Assembly (NCBI GenBank): GCA_947625935.1
Contig: CANQQE010000001.1
Span: 156,145 to 220,144 of the forward strand
Length of the DNA: 64,000 bases
Direction of reading: 5' to 3'
Origin: an uncultured Muribaculaceae bacterium
Lineage (GTDB): Bacteria; Bacteroidota; Bacteroidia; Bacteroidales; Muribaculaceae
The position numbers were made by a program, and so were the translations under genes. Numbering within the stretch: the stretch's first letter is position 1; each line of letters opens with the position of its first letter. Below the pieces are notes generated by a model. The model worked only from the letters and a program-made list of their open reading frames with translations, had not been told where the DNA came from and ran no database searches. Below, piece by piece: positions 52,072-61,941 of this stretch.

Positions 52072-53145
52072 TCAGCTCGCAGATGCCCGTCGGTATAGCA
52101 CAATAGCTATTATAAGGTAAAGGATATTGGGAATCCACATGGCAATTAAAGGAGATGTCAAACCCGACACTGCGAAAGTCGATGTAACAGTCATAAACAA
52201 GATGTAGCTGAAACTTAGCAGCAAACCGATACCGATGTTTATTCCCATCCCCCCCTTCACTTTCCTTGAGGATAGTGCCATACCAATAATGGTAAGTATA
52301 AACGCCGCCGCAGTCATTGCGTAACGGCGATGATACTCAATCTCAAACGATTTGATGTTAGCGACCCCCCTCTGCTTTTGCCTTGATATATAGGTTCGCA
52401 GTTGGGGGGTTGTCAGCATCTCCTGGTCATTCTTTGCGATAAGAAAATCCTTGGGTTCAAACGGTATGATGGTATCAAGCTGCGAGCCTGTCCTTATGGC
52501 TTCTCGGGTCTCGTAGAAATCTCTAATCACATAATCTCTGACCTGCCATTGATAAAGTGTGTCCCATTTCACAGTTTGTGCTGTGAGACGGGAGACGAGA
52601 CGCTTGTCCTTGAATGATTCAAGCGAGAATTTATACCCGGTTTTGGATACGTTGTCATATCTGCTCATATAGGCTATCTCACCTGGAGCTACCTGCATCA
52701 TTATGTTCGCGCCATAATCGACGCGTTTATTTTTGACATAAGTATTTGTGTAAGCAATCCTTTCAACATTGGCCGGGGGTATTACATATGCGCTTAACAG
52801 AAACGTCGCGGCTGCTATTACAGCGGCTGATACCATATAAGGACGCAAAAGCCGGTTGAAGCTCATTCCGGCAGATAGCATGGCTATGATTTCAGAGTTG
52901 CCCGCAAGTTTTGAGGTGAAGAAAATCACAGCGATAAAAGTGAACAAAGGACTGAACTGGTTAGCGAAATATGGCAGGAAATTCAAGAAGTAATCAAATA
53001 TCGTGGCCTGAATCGGTGCTTTGATAAATGAATCCAATTTTTCATTGACATCAAACATTATGGTGATCGCCAGAATCAATATTATGGCAAAGATGTATGT
53101 GCCAAGAAATTTCCTTATTATATACCAGTCTAACTTTTTTAGCAT
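52072..53145 (-). CDS. LptF/LptG-family lipopolysaccharide export permease
   Basis: Inner-membrane YjgP/YjgQ family protein. It probably partners with LptB ATPase to pull LPS from the inner membrane towards the LptC/A/D bridge. Six membrane helices flank a periplasmic domain (about 130-270), with three at the N terminus from LDWYIIRKFLGTYIFAIILILAI and three at the C terminus around RRYAMTAAAFILTIIGMALSS. I start at ATG 53145 (MLKKLDWYII); an in-frame ORF start at 53214 overlaps tgt. About 357 residues is typical. Only one such gene is here, so the second subunit must be elsewhere. Confidence 0.9.
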   Translation of the reverse strand: MLKKLDWYIIRKFLGTYIFAIILILAITIMFDVNEKLDSFIKAPIQATIFDYFLNFLPYFANQFSPLFTFIAVIFFTSKLAGNSEIIAMLSAGMSFNRLLRPYMVSAAVIAAATFLLSAYVIPPANVERIAYTNTYVKNKRVDYGANIMMQVAPGEIAYMSRYDNVSKTGYKFSLESFKDKRLVSRLTAQTVKWDTLYQWQVRDYVIRDFYETREAIRTGSQLDTIIPFEPKDFLIAKNDQEMLTTPQLRTYISRQKQRGVANIKSFEIEYHRRYAMTAAAFILTIIGMALSSRKVKGGMGINIGIGLLLSFSYILFMTVTSTFAVSGLTSPLIAMWIPNILYLIIAIVLYRRASAS

Positions 53146-53171
53146 CTTGCAGTTGGTGTTGAATTTAATAG

Positions 53172-54302
53172 TTACAACCGTCGGGTCACGCGTTCCACCA
53201 TCATAGGCTTCCATTGAGCGAAATCCCCCTCTATTATATGCTTACGAGCCTCCCCAACGAGCCAAAGATAAAACGCCAGATTGTGGATTGACGCTATCTG
53301 CATCGCAAGCAATTCCTGGGAGATAAACAGATGCCGAACATACGCTTTGGAATATGCTCTGTCAACAAAAGACGGGCCGTCGGCCTGAAGCGGCGAAAAA
53401 TCATCGGCCCATTTCTTGTTACGCATATTCATAATGCCGTGAGCTGTAAAAAGCATTCCGTTTCGTCCATTTCGAGTGGGCATCACGCAGTCCATCATAT
53501 CAACCCCGCGGTCTATAGCTTCCAGAATATTGGCCGGTGTGCCCACTCCCATCAGATAACGGGGTTTGTCTGCCGGAAGAATTTCATTGACAACCTCTAT
53601 CATGTCATACATCACTTCGGCCGGCTCCCCCACGGCAAGTCCACCAATCGCATTTCCATCGGCACCAAGATCCGTTACAAATTTAGCGGATTCACGACGC
53701 AAATCGGGATAGGTACATCCCTGCACAATAGGGAAATAGGACTGAGTGAATCCATAAAGCCCTTCGGTTGCCTGATAGCGGTTCCAGCCGCGCTTTAGCC
53801 ACTTCAAAGTCAAATCGAGCGATTTGCGGGCGTAGGAATAGTCGGCTGTTCCGGGAGGGCATTCATCCAGAGCCATCATTATATCGGATCCGATTATACG
53901 CTGAATATCGACCACGCCTTCGGGAGTAAACAAATGCTTTGAGCCATCGATGTGCGACCTGAAATAGGCCCCTTCCTCTTTCAGCTTGCGATTAGCTGAA
54001 AGTGAGAACACCTGAAACCCTCCGCTGTCGGTCAAAATAGGGCCGTCCCAGCCGTTGAATCTATGCAAACCTCCGGCTTGACGCAAAATGTCGGTTCCGG
54101 GGCGCAAATAAAGGTGGTAAGTGTTACCCAGAATAATCTGCGCTTTAACGTCATCACGCAATTCATGAAAATGTACGGCCTTGACAGAGCCTACCGTGCC
54201 TACAGGCATGAATATAGGAGTCTGAATCACTCCGTGATCGGTCGTAATCAAACCTGCGCGGGCGGCGGTTCCAGATGCGATAGCTTGAAGTTTAAAATCC
54301 AT
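53172..54302 (-). CDS. tgt: tRNA-guanine transglycosylase Tgt lacking zinc cysteines
   Basis: Exchanges G34 for preQ1 in tRNAs with GUN anticodons, a step to queuosine. The TIM barrel is complete: the first Asp D92 (TDSGGFQ), the preQ1 pocket GGLAVGEP, and the nucleophile D271 in MMDCVMPTRNGRNG. The canonical zinc site CxCxxC..H is not: the aligned positions are G309, S311 and D314, and only H340 (SIHNLAFYL) remains. At 376 residues it has family length. I start at ATG 54302, which gives MDFKLQAIASG. It is 26 bases upstream of the LptF/G gene on the same strand. It is probably still active but structurally different. Confidence 0.93.
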   Translation of the reverse strand: MDFKLQAIASGTAARAGLITTDHGVIQTPIFMPVGTVGSVKAVHFHELRDDVKAQIILGNTYHLYLRPGTDILRQAGGLHRFNGWDGPILTDSGGFQVFSLSANRKLKEEGAYFRSHIDGSKHLFTPEGVVDIQRIIGSDIMMALDECPPGTADYSYARKSLDLTLKWLKRGWNRYQATEGLYGFTQSYFPIVQGCTYPDLRRESAKFVTDLGADGNAIGGLAVGEPAEVMYDMIEVVNEILPADKPRYLMGVGTPANILEAIDRGVDMMDCVMPTRNGRNGMLFTAHGIMNMRNKKWADDFSPLQADGPSFVDRAYSKAYVRHLFISQELLAMQIASIHNLAFYLWLVGEARKHIIEGDFAQWKPMMVERVTRRL

Positions 54303-54415
54303 ATCCGCGAATTTACGCCAACTTTGCCACATAGCCAAAAGTTGGATTCATGGCCCATAAAATACTAAATTATATTAACAGACGATGCCATAGCTACCTA
54401 CGGGATATATTTGTC

Positions 54416-54423
54416 GTCCATGA
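54416..54423 (+). promoter_or_regulatory. Candidate -7 box of the M3 peptidase gene
   Basis: TATATTTG, a full match, lies 55 bases before the ATG, in the gap with the divergent tgt gene. A second near match, TAACTTCG at 54440, is 31 bases before it. Neither has a clear -33 element at the right spacing. Confidence 0.4.
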
Positions 54424-54478
54424 CTTAAAATTATTTGAGTAACTTCGCGATTGAAGATTCATAATCAACGCTTCACAT

Positions 54479-56605
54479 ATGAAAAAAATAGCAACACTAC
54501 TTCTAACTTTACTACCAATCATGACATCGGCAGAAAATCCATTTTTTAAGGAATTTGACACTCCTCACGCCACTGTCCCGTTTAATATCGTAACTAACAG
54601 TCAGTATGAGGAAGCTATAGACCGCGGCATTAAAATCGCCCAAAAAGAGATTGATGCTATATGCAACCAACGTTCTGTGCCTGATTTTGAAAATACGATA
54701 GTGGCCTATGAACGCTCTGGACGCGACCTCGATAGGGTTGTCGAGGTGTTTTATGCTATGGAGTCGGCAATGAACAATGACGAGATGATGGACATTTCGC
54801 TGAGAGTATCCCAAAAGCTAAGCGACTATGCCACATCAATCACTCTTAACGAACGCCTTTGGGATCGCATAAAACAGGTGTATGACAACAAGGATAAGTA
54901 CAATCTCGATGCCGAAGACAAGACTCTGCTACAGCGCACATATGACTCATTCGCTCTACAAGGGGCGAATCTCAAGGGGGATGATCGCGAAAAGTTCCGC
55001 AAACTATCAGCAGAACTATCAGAACTGACCACCAGATTCGGACAAAATGTGCTTAAAGAACTCAACACATATGAAATATGGCTTTCAAAGGAGGATCTTG
55101 CCGGGTTGCCTGACAGCTCCGTCGATGCCGCAGCACTCGCAGCGAAAAATAAAGGGCGCGAGGGCGAATACCTTTTCACCCTGGCTCAGCCTACATATAT
55201 GGCTTTCATGAAATACTCCTCACGTCCTGATCTACGCGAAAAAATGTATAAGCTATATAGTAGTCGCAACACCAAAGGGGAATATTCTAATATTGACGTC
55301 CTGAAGCGTATCGCCGAAGTACGACGTCAGATTGCAAATCTGCTTGGCAGTGAAACTTTTGCACAACACACGCTTAAAACTAAAATGGCTGAAAACCCTG
55401 AGAATGTGTATGACCTTCTGGATCGACTTCGTGAAGCATATCGGCCAGCTCAATTAGCCGAAATCGAGGAACTTACTAATTTCGCCTCGGAATTTGAAGG
55501 TCATCCGGTTGTCTTAAACGCTTGGGACTATAGCTATTACAGCAATAAACTCAAAAATGCTAAATATGACTTTAATGAGGAGGAATATCGCCCTTATTTT
55601 GAACTTAACAACGTCATTGATGGCGTTTTTGGCCTCGCTACAAAACTTTATGGGCTGAAATTTACCGAAAATCCAAATATTCAAGTCTATCACTCCGAAG
55701 TCAAAGCATTTGATGTAACTGACGATAACGGAGATTTCATCGGTGTGATATATACAGACTTCTTCCCACGCGACAGCAAAAGCCCCGGTGCATGGATGAC
55801 CGGTTTCAGAGCGCAGTCGATTGATGAGAACGGAGTAAATAACCGGCCTCATGTTTCTATCGTGATGAATTTCACAAAACCTACTGCCGATAAACCGTCT
55901 TTATTGACCCCCTATGAAGTGGAGACGTTTCTGCATGAGTTCGGTCATGCTTTGCACGGCTTGCTCGCTAACACCAAATACGCCTCACTTTCTGGCACAT
56001 CGGTATATCGAGATTTCGTAGAGCTACCATCTCAATTCAACGAAAATTATCTCACCGAGAAAGAATTCCTTGACGGTTTTGCTAAACATTACGTCACCGG
56101 CGATCCCATTCCGCAGGGACTTGTTGACAAACTGATTAAGTCATCGCAATATGGAGCCGCCTATGCGTGCATTCGTCAACTATGTTTTGGCTATCTCGAT
56201 ATGGCATGGCATTCAACTAAAGCCCCGGTTGATGATCCTGTAGCTTTTGAGAATGCCGCACTTGAAAAGGTGCAGATATTCCCTGTCATCGAAGGCACTA
56301 TGATTTCCCCACAATTCAGCCATATCTTTGCCGGAGGATACGCTGCCGGTTATTACAGCTACAAATGGGCTGAAGTGCTTGATGCCGATGCTTTCGCAAA
56401 ATTTAAGGAAAATGGAATATTCGATAAGAAAACGGCTGATTCATTCCGAATCAACATATTGATGAAAGGCGGGACCGAAAACCCCGCTGAGTTATATCGC
56501 CGCTTCCGCGGTCACGATGCCACTATCGACGCTCTTTTAATCAGAGATGGAATTAAAAAAACGTCGGAACCGGCTTCTACTAAAATCGCGACACATAAAG
56601 ATTAG
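54479..56605 (+). CDS. M3 family metallopeptidase (Dcp/oligopeptidase A type)
   Basis: Zinc peptidase that cleaves oligopeptides. The active site is HEFGH at about 486-490 in ETFLHEFGHALHGLL, with the third ligand Glu in DFVELPSQFNENYL. An N-terminal signal peptide (MKKIATLLLTLLPIMTSA) suggests export to the periplasm, as in Bacteroidota Dcp-type enzymes. The 708-residue length matches dipeptidyl carboxypeptidase. It is divergent from tgt and convergent with the histidine kinase, with a GC-rich hairpin in the 133-base gap. Confidence 0.92.
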   Translation: MKKIATLLLTLLPIMTSAENPFFKEFDTPHATVPFNIVTNSQYEEAIDRGIKIAQKEIDAICNQRSVPDFENTIVAYERSGRDLDRVVEVFYAMESAMNNDEMMDISLRVSQKLSDYATSITLNERLWDRIKQVYDNKDKYNLDAEDKTLLQRTYDSFALQGANLKGDDREKFRKLSAELSELTTRFGQNVLKELNTYEIWLSKEDLAGLPDSSVDAAALAAKNKGREGEYLFTLAQPTYMAFMKYSSRPDLREKMYKLYSSRNTKGEYSNIDVLKRIAEVRRQIANLLGSETFAQHTLKTKMAENPENVYDLLDRLREAYRPAQLAEIEELTNFASEFEGHPVVLNAWDYSYYSNKLKNAKYDFNEEEYRPYFELNNVIDGVFGLATKLYGLKFTENPNIQVYHSEVKAFDVTDDNGDFIGVIYTDFFPRDSKSPGAWMTGFRAQSIDENGVNNRPHVSIVMNFTKPTADKPSLLTPYEVETFLHEFGHALHGLLANTKYASLSGTSVYRDFVELPSQFNENYLTEKEFLDGFAKHYVTGDPIPQGLVDKLIKSSQYGAAYACIRQLCFGYLDMAWHSTKAPVDDPVAFENAALEKVQIFPVIEGTMISPQFSHIFAGGYAAGYYSYKWAEVLDADAFAKFKENGIFDKKTADSFRINILMKGGTENPAELYRRFRGHDATIDALLIRDGIKKTSEPASTKIATHKD

Positions 56606-56667
56606 GGATTCTTTTATTTGTCACCGAATTATTCATAGCTTCTCAGGTAAGCCAATATCAGAAACAC

Positions 56668-56697
56668 AGCGGGCAACCCTTTATTAAGTTGCCCGCT
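56668..56697. terminator. Hairpin between convergent peptidase and kinase genes
   Basis: Ten-bp stem AGCGGGCAAC/GTTGCCCGCT with a 10-base loop in the gap between two convergent genes. It has only short T/A runs, so it is a probable two-way terminator rather than a textbook one. Confidence 0.6.
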
Positions 56698-56738
56698 TGT
56701 CATGTATATTAGCTATAAATTGATGGTATCGTCCGCTG

Positions 56739-58871
56739 TCATTTGTTCCTGCGCTGCTGACCGTTTACAGGAATAGTGAATATGAACTTCGCTCCGGGAC
56801 GCTGATATGATTTGTCGACGTAAACTTTTCCTCCGAGCAAACAGGCTATCAACTTACAGATGTGCAGCCCTAACCCTCCTCCCGTAGTATATGGATCAAG
56901 TTTTTCAAATCTGTTGAATATAATGTCTTCTTTACCGTCTGGTATGCCGATACCTGTATCGGATACAGAAAACACAGCATCGTTACCATCGGGTGAAATG
57001 GAACACGACAACGTTATTTTGCCTTTTTTAGTGAACTTGGCGGCATTACTTAATAAGTTAATTAAAACTTGTTCCACCCTCGTCGGGTCTGTGTGGACAA
57101 GTGTCGTTTGGTCAGGAGCGTCAAAAACAAGCTCAACCCCATTGTTCAGCCGTCCCCGCACGCTTTCGAGTGGCATAGTGCACAGCGAGGTTAGTGAGAC
57201 ATCATTCAGTTTGACATTCATGTTGCCGTTCTCAAGTGCGGCAAGGTCAAACACATCATTTATCAGAGTTTTAAGCATATCACAACTCAGCAATACAACC
57301 TGAACGTATTTTTGCAGATATTTACGACTATTATCATCAACGAAATCCACAATCAGTTGGGTGTATTCTTCTATAGCGTTAAGTGGGGCCTGCACCTCGT
57401 GGCTCATATTATGGATGAAATCTGACTTTTGTTTATTAGCAGCCTGAGCTTCATTTCTAGCGATGATTAGTCTTTCTTGTGTCTCTTTCAGACTATCACT
57501 TTCAGCGACAAGCAGACTGTTGGTTTTTTTGAGATCGGCTGCGAGATGCTTAGACCGACGATAGGATTTGAACAACACGACAACAGACACAATCAATATT
57601 ATCAATATAACAATCGACATGGTTATAAATATCGCAGTCCACTCCTGAGAATCCTTTCTGTGCTTGCTTTCAAGCATTGCGCTGTGAGCCTTGATTTCAT
57701 TTATATCGTAAAGTATTTTCAATTCATTATAATGCTCGTTTGCGTTCAACTCTATATATTTCTGCAAATAATCATTAAGGCGGGTGGATGCAGTCAGTAG
57801 GGCATCCCTATCCCCTACTCGTGTCGCTGCTGTCACCATCTCCTCAAGCATTCGACGAATATACTGCACTTGTTTCGGATTGTCAATCTGCCGCTTCAGT
57901 ATCGCAAGAGCTTCATCATATCGTCCTTTGCTCATCAAATAATAGACTTCGACTCTCTCATTGTTGGCGAGATCGGCCGATAGGTCGCTATTATTCTTCA
58001 CAAGTTCTTTTATCTGTTTATAATATGAGTCAACTTCATCATTAGATAATGAAGCATAATTGCTGAGCATACGACGATATATCAGATAATAGTATCTATC
58101 GTAGCTTCTGTAAATTCTTCCTCTTTTGTGGTAGTCATCTTCAAGCCCTTTTATAATGTCAAGAAGACGGCTGCTCGCATTCAACGCTTTGGCCGGTTCA
58201 TTTATATTGCCATATATAATATCCGCCTGTACATAATACATATTTCTAAGTGGTTCATAGCCATCAGGGAGTTGGTCTATCAATTCCCCAAGCTGATCCA
58301 TGTAGCCACCAAGCAATGTACCGTGTGTTGATGCCCCAAGGTATATGCAGACTTTGAACAATTGTTCGATTCGTTGCAAAAGGGTCCGGCTATCATCAGC
58401 CGATTGATACTCGTTAAGGATTCTCAAAAGATAGGCTTGTCTATCTTCTTCCGAAGACAGAGATGCGCGGGTAGCCGCACGACTGAGCACAAGAAACGTT
58501 TTAGTTGCTGCTTGTTGTTTCGTCTCAGGCAATAAATCTACACGGTTTATCAGTATAGTCTGCAAAGAATCATTTTTCAAATATAAATTGGAGAGATTCC
58601 TGAGTATGTCGAGAACAGCTTCATTATCATGGTTATTAGTAGCGGTAACATATATTTGCTCACCTATTGCGGGCTTTTCCCTTTGCGGGCTTATATCAAA
58701 GAGATTGTATAGTATAGTTATCGAGTCTGATGGTGAAGTCGCCTTGGATAATTCTTGATTGAGTGATTTTATAATAGACTCTGTCTCTGTTTTTGACCGT
58801 GCCGCACCGACATGGATTTGAAGAGACAATATGGCGAACAAAGTCAAGAAGGTTAGTCTGATTGCATTCAT
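56739..58871 (-). CDS. Sensor histidine kinase with TPR-like periplasmic domain
   Basis: 710 residues. A signal peptide or N-terminal helix (about 1-23) is followed by a helical, TPR-like sensor domain (about 30-400) and one membrane helix (411-434). A coiled-coil linker then leads to a HisKA domain with H491 in FIHNMSHEVQAPLNAI. The ATPase domain has NLLSNAAKF (N box), DTGIGIP (638-644) and GLGLHI (G2). The T four residues after the HisKA Glu, usual in HE-x-x-T, is Ala (HEVQA). No response regulator gene is adjacent, so it is an orphan. It is divergent from the EamA gene. Confidence 0.9.
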   Translation of the reverse strand: MNAIRLTFLTLFAILSLQIHVGAARSKTETESIIKSLNQELSKATSPSDSITILYNLFDISPQREKPAIGEQIYVTATNNHDNEAVLDILRNLSNLYLKNDSLQTILINRVDLLPETKQQAATKTFLVLSRAATRASLSSEEDRQAYLLRILNEYQSADDSRTLLQRIEQLFKVCIYLGASTHGTLLGGYMDQLGELIDQLPDGYEPLRNMYYVQADIIYGNINEPAKALNASSRLLDIIKGLEDDYHKRGRIYRSYDRYYYLIYRRMLSNYASLSNDEVDSYYKQIKELVKNNSDLSADLANNERVEVYYLMSKGRYDEALAILKRQIDNPKQVQYIRRMLEEMVTAATRVGDRDALLTASTRLNDYLQKYIELNANEHYNELKILYDINEIKAHSAMLESKHRKDSQEWTAIFITMSIVILIILIVSVVVLFKSYRRSKHLAADLKKTNSLLVAESDSLKETQERLIIARNEAQAANKQKSDFIHNMSHEVQAPLNAIEEYTQLIVDFVDDNSRKYLQKYVQVVLLSCDMLKTLINDVFDLAALENGNMNVKLNDVSLTSLCTMPLESVRGRLNNGVELVFDAPDQTTLVHTDPTRVEQVLINLLSNAAKFTKKGKITLSCSISPDGNDAVFSVSDTGIGIPDGKEDIIFNRFEKLDPYTTGGGLGLHICKLIACLLGGKVYVDKSYQRPGAKFIFTIPVNGQQRRNK

Positions 58872-58906
58872 AAATTATATATTTGCACAAAGTCGTTGTT
58901 ATTATG

Positions 58907-58914
58907 CAAAGATA
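58907..58914 (-). promoter_or_regulatory. -7 box of the histidine kinase gene
   Basis: The minus strand reads TATCTTTG, a full match to TAnnTTTG, about 36 bases before the kinase start. It faces the EamA promoter at 58927-58934, so the two -7 boxes lie back to back with 12 bases between them. Confidence 0.55.
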
Positions 58915-58926
58915 CAACAATCTAAT

Positions 58927-58934
58927 TAACTTTG
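58927..58934 (+). promoter_or_regulatory. -7 box of the EamA gene
   Basis: TAACTTTG is a full match 25 bases before the EamA ATG. No -33 box at the right spacing. The divergent region could be controlled jointly with the kinase gene. Confidence 0.55.
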
Positions 58935-58958
58935 CATTCATAAAAACAAGTTTATCTC

Positions 58959-59879
58959 ATGAACAAACGAGTTAAAGGTTATCTTTTGGCCGCATTATCG
59001 GCAACGACTTACGGCATGAATCCATTGTTCGCAATACCGCTTTACAACGACGGCATGGATGCCAACTCCGTGCTGCTGTTCAGATACCTGCTTGCAATAC
59101 CGGTACTTTTTATCATGGGTAAAGTGCGAGGTCGCAATTTCTCACTCAGAAGAGACCAATGGCTACCGGTAATGGCTCTCGGCATATTGGTCGCGTTGTC
59201 TTCGCTCGCCTTGTTCCAAAGTTACAACTTTATGAACTCAGGCATAGCGTCTACCCTGCTCTTCGTATATCCTGTAATGGTTGCGGTTATCATGGCAGTG
59301 GTTTTTCACGAGCGCGTGTCTGTGTTCACATGGTTCTGTATTGCTGTAGCCTCATTCGGTATTGCTTTACTATGCAAGAGTACTGGTGATAATCATATTG
59401 GTTTGACGGGAATTGGGCTTGTTATGTTATCAGCCCTATCTTATGCCATTTACATGGTGAGCGTAAACCGAAAGAAATTGTGTGACATAGCGACCCTTAC
59501 TTTGACATTTTATATTTTGGCATTCGGACTTATGTTATTTTTGATTCCCGCAATCACCGGCGACGGCATAAAAACTCCTGAGCATTCTGTCTATTGGGTA
59601 AACCTGATTGGACTTGCGGTTTTCCCCACAGCAATTTCGTTTTTGTGCGCCACCTCTGCGATTCAATATATCGGGTCTACGCCGACAGCGATACTCGGGG
59701 CATTGGAACCAGTCACTGCCATCCTTTTCAGCGTGACACTTCTTAATCAGCCAATATCACCGAGCGATACCGTCGGAATGATTTTGATTATCGTTGCGGT
59801 AACCCTCGTGATTGCAGGTGGGAAAATCGTCGCTCCGTTGATTCGCATAAGACGTCTTTTTCCGAGATTAAGACGATAA
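58959..59879 (+). CDS. EamA/DMT-type transporter
   Basis: Drug/metabolite transporter of 306 residues with ten hydrophobic helices in two EamA repeats. Repeat one starts at GYLLAALSATTYGMNPLFAIPLYNDGMDANSVLLFRYLLAIP. Repeat two starts around GIGLVMLSALSYAIYMVSVNRK and ends with GALEPVTAILFSVTLLNQPISPSDTVGMILIIVAV. The final tail is basic. The substrate is not predictable. It stands alone between the divergent kinase gene and thrS, with no obvious terminator before thrS. Confidence 0.9.
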   Translation: MNKRVKGYLLAALSATTYGMNPLFAIPLYNDGMDANSVLLFRYLLAIPVLFIMGKVRGRNFSLRRDQWLPVMALGILVALSSLALFQSYNFMNSGIASTLLFVYPVMVAVIMAVVFHERVSVFTWFCIAVASFGIALLCKSTGDNHIGLTGIGLVMLSALSYAIYMVSVNRKKLCDIATLTLTFYILAFGLMLFLIPAITGDGIKTPEHSVYWVNLIGLAVFPTAISFLCATSAIQYIGSTPTAILGALEPVTAILFSVTLLNQPISPSDTVGMILIIVAVTLVIAGGKIVAPLIRIRRLFPRLRR

Positions 59880-59924
59880 GCTGAAATAATCAATCTCAAG
59901 ACAGCATATTCAGAATAAAATGTT

Positions 59925-59932
59925 TAAATTTG
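59925..59932 (+). promoter_or_regulatory. -7 box of the thrS-infC-rpmI-rplT operon
   Basis: TAAATTTG matches fully, 63 bases before the thrS ATG. The leader is AT-rich with no T-box or tRNA-like structure that I can see, so classic thrS attenuation or autoregulation is not evident. Confidence 0.5.
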
Positions 59933-59995
59933 TAGCTGATTTTGACGAGTGCATCCGTAAGTTACTTGTCGTAAATATAATTAATTAATTTTCAA

Positions 59996-61933
59996 ATGAT
60001 AAACATTACATTTCCCAACAATGACGTCAAGCAATACGAGAGCGGCGTGACCCCTTATGATATTGCTCAGAGCATCAGCCCCCGCTTGGCTCAGGATATT
60101 CTGGCCGCATCGGTTAACGACCAGGAGTGGGACATTATGCGTCCGATAACTGAGGACGCTTCAATCAAGTTGTTCAAATGGGACGATGCTGAAGGCAAAC
60201 ACGCTTTCTGGCATAGTTCAGCCCATCTGTTAGCTGAAGCTCTCCAAGAATTGTACCCTGGAGTGAAATTCGGCATCGGACCGGCTATCGAAATCGGGTT
60301 CTACTATGACATAGACCCGGGTGACAATCAAATCACCGCCGCTGATTTTCCTAAAATCGAAGCTAAAATGCTCGAACTGGCGCAAAAAAAAGAAGACATA
60401 CGCCGCGAGAGCATCACCAAAGCCGACGCCCTCGATTTGTTTGGTAATCGCGGGGAGACATACAAATGCGAGCTAATCAGCGAGCTTGAAGATGGACATA
60501 TAACAACCTATACACAGGGTAATTTCACAGACCTGTGCCGTGGTCCGCATATTCCCAATACCGCACCAATCAAAGCGGTTAAGATAACTTCCCTCGCCGG
60601 TGCGTATTGGCGCGGTGATGAAAAACGCAATCAGTTGGTACGCGTCTATGGCGTAACTTTCCCCAAGAAGAAAATGCTTGACGAATATCTTGCCATGCTC
60701 GAGGAGGCCAAGAAACGCGACCACCGCAAACTCGGCAAAGAGATGGAGCTGTTTGCATTTTCGGCCAACGTTGGTGCAGGACTGCCATTATGGCTACCGA
60801 AAGGCGCAGCACTCCGGGATAGACTGGAACAATTCCTCCGTAAGATTCAGAAACAATACGGTTATCTTCAGGTAATCACGCCCCATATAGGCAACAAAAT
60901 GCTCTATGTCACCTCGGGCCACTATGCTAAATACGGCAAAGATTCGTTCCAACCCATTCACACACCCGAGGAAGGCGAGGAATACCTCTTAAAACCGATG
61001 AACTGCCCTCATCACTGCGAAATCTTTAAGGCTTATCCGCGCAGCTACCGCGATCTGCCTTTACGACTCGCAGAGTTTGGCACGGTATATCGCTATGAAC
61101 AGAGTGGAGAGCTCCATGGATTGACGCGAGTGAGAGGCTTTACGCAGGACGACGCACATATCTTCTGCGCGCCTGATCAGATCAAAGATGAGTTCCTTAA
61201 AGTGATGGACATTATCTTCTACATTTTCAAGGCTCTCAAATTTGACAACTTTGAGGCTCAGATATCGCTCCGTGATCCAAACAACAAAGATAAATATATC
61301 GGCAGTGACGAAAACTGGCATCTCGCCGAAAACGCCATCATCGAAGCCTGCAAAGAAAAGGGTTTGAACGCCCGCACTGAATTAGGTGAAGCCGCATTCT
61401 ATGGGCCGAAACTCGATTTCATGGTGAAAGACGCAATTGGCCGCCGTTGGCAGTTGGGCACGATTCAAGTCGATTACAATCTGCCTGAGCGTTTCCAGCT
61501 TGAATACACCGGTGCCGACAATCAGAAGCATCGTCCCGTAATGATACACCGCGCGCCGTTTGGTTCCATGGAGCGTTTTGTGGCCGTGTTGCTTGAACAC
61601 ACCGCAGGTCGTTTCCCCCTTTGGCTCGCACCCGACCAGGCAGTTGTGCTCCCAATTAGCGAAAAGTTCAACGACTACGCTTACCAAGTTGCCAAAGAGC
61701 TCAATGCTGCAGATGTAAGAGCTATCGTAGACGACCGCAACGAGAAAATCGGCAAGAAGATTCGCGACAACGAGCTTAAACGCATCCCCTACCTCTTGAT
61801 TGTGGGCGAGAAAGAAGCCCAGAATGGTGAAATATCCGTAAGAAAACAAGGAGAAGGTGATAAAGGTACGATGAAAATTAGTACCTTTGCACAAAATTTG
61901 ACTGACGAGGTCAACAATATGATAAATCAATAA
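59996..61933 (+). CDS. thrS: Threonyl-tRNA synthetase
   Basis: Class II synthetase charging tRNA-Thr. The N-terminal TGS domain (about 1-60) is followed by an editing domain with [11 protein letters not shown] (HxxxH) and FTDLCRGPH (editing Cys), so mischarged Ser can be removed. The catalytic core has the zinc ligands Cys (MNCPHHC), His (DDAHIFC) and His ([14 protein letters not shown]). The anticodon-binding domain is at the C terminus. The 645-residue length is normal. It heads the thrS-infC-rpmI-rplT cluster, the same order as in E. coli. Confidence 0.97.
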   Translation: MINITFPNNDVKQYESGVTPYDIAQSISPRLAQDILAASVNDQEWDIMRPITEDASIKLFKWDDAEGKHAFWHSSAHLLAEALQELYPGVKFGIGPAIEIGFYYDIDPGDNQITAADFPKIEAKMLELAQKKEDIRRESITKADALDLFGNRGETYKCELISELEDGHITTYTQGNFTDLCRGPHIPNTAPIKAVKITSLAGAYWRGDEKRNQLVRVYGVTFPKKKMLDEYLAMLEEAKKRDHRKLGKEMELFAFSANVGAGLPLWLPKGAALRDRLEQFLRKIQKQYGYLQVITPHIGNKMLYVTSGHYAKYGKDSFQPIHTPEEGEEYLLKPMNCPHHCEIFKAYPRSYRDLPLRLAEFGTVYRYEQSGELHGLTRVRGFTQDDAHIFCAPDQIKDEFLKVMDIIFYIFKALKFDNFEAQISLRDPNNKDKYIGSDENWHLAENAIIEACKEKGLNARTELGEAAFYGPKLDFMVKDAIGRRWQLGTIQVDYNLPERFQLEYTGADNQKHRPVMIHRAPFGSMERFVAVLLEHTAGRFPLWLAPDQAVVLPISEKFNDYAYQVAKELNAADVRAIVDDRNEKIGKKIRDNELKRIPYLLIVGEKEAQNGEISVRKQGEGDKGTMKISTFAQNLTDEVNNMINQ

Positions 61934-61941
61934 TCCACTGA

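Noticed and set aside
51624-52103. A 159-codon open frame on the minus strand over the LEA-like gene
   Set aside because: Its Ser/Ala-rich repeats are the mirror of the repeat DNA on the plus strand. The plus-strand protein has ordered 11-residue amphipathic units and a proper start.
59880-59995. T-box or tRNA-like leader before thrS
   Set aside because: The gap is AT-rich, with no specifier stem or terminator/antiterminator pair visible.
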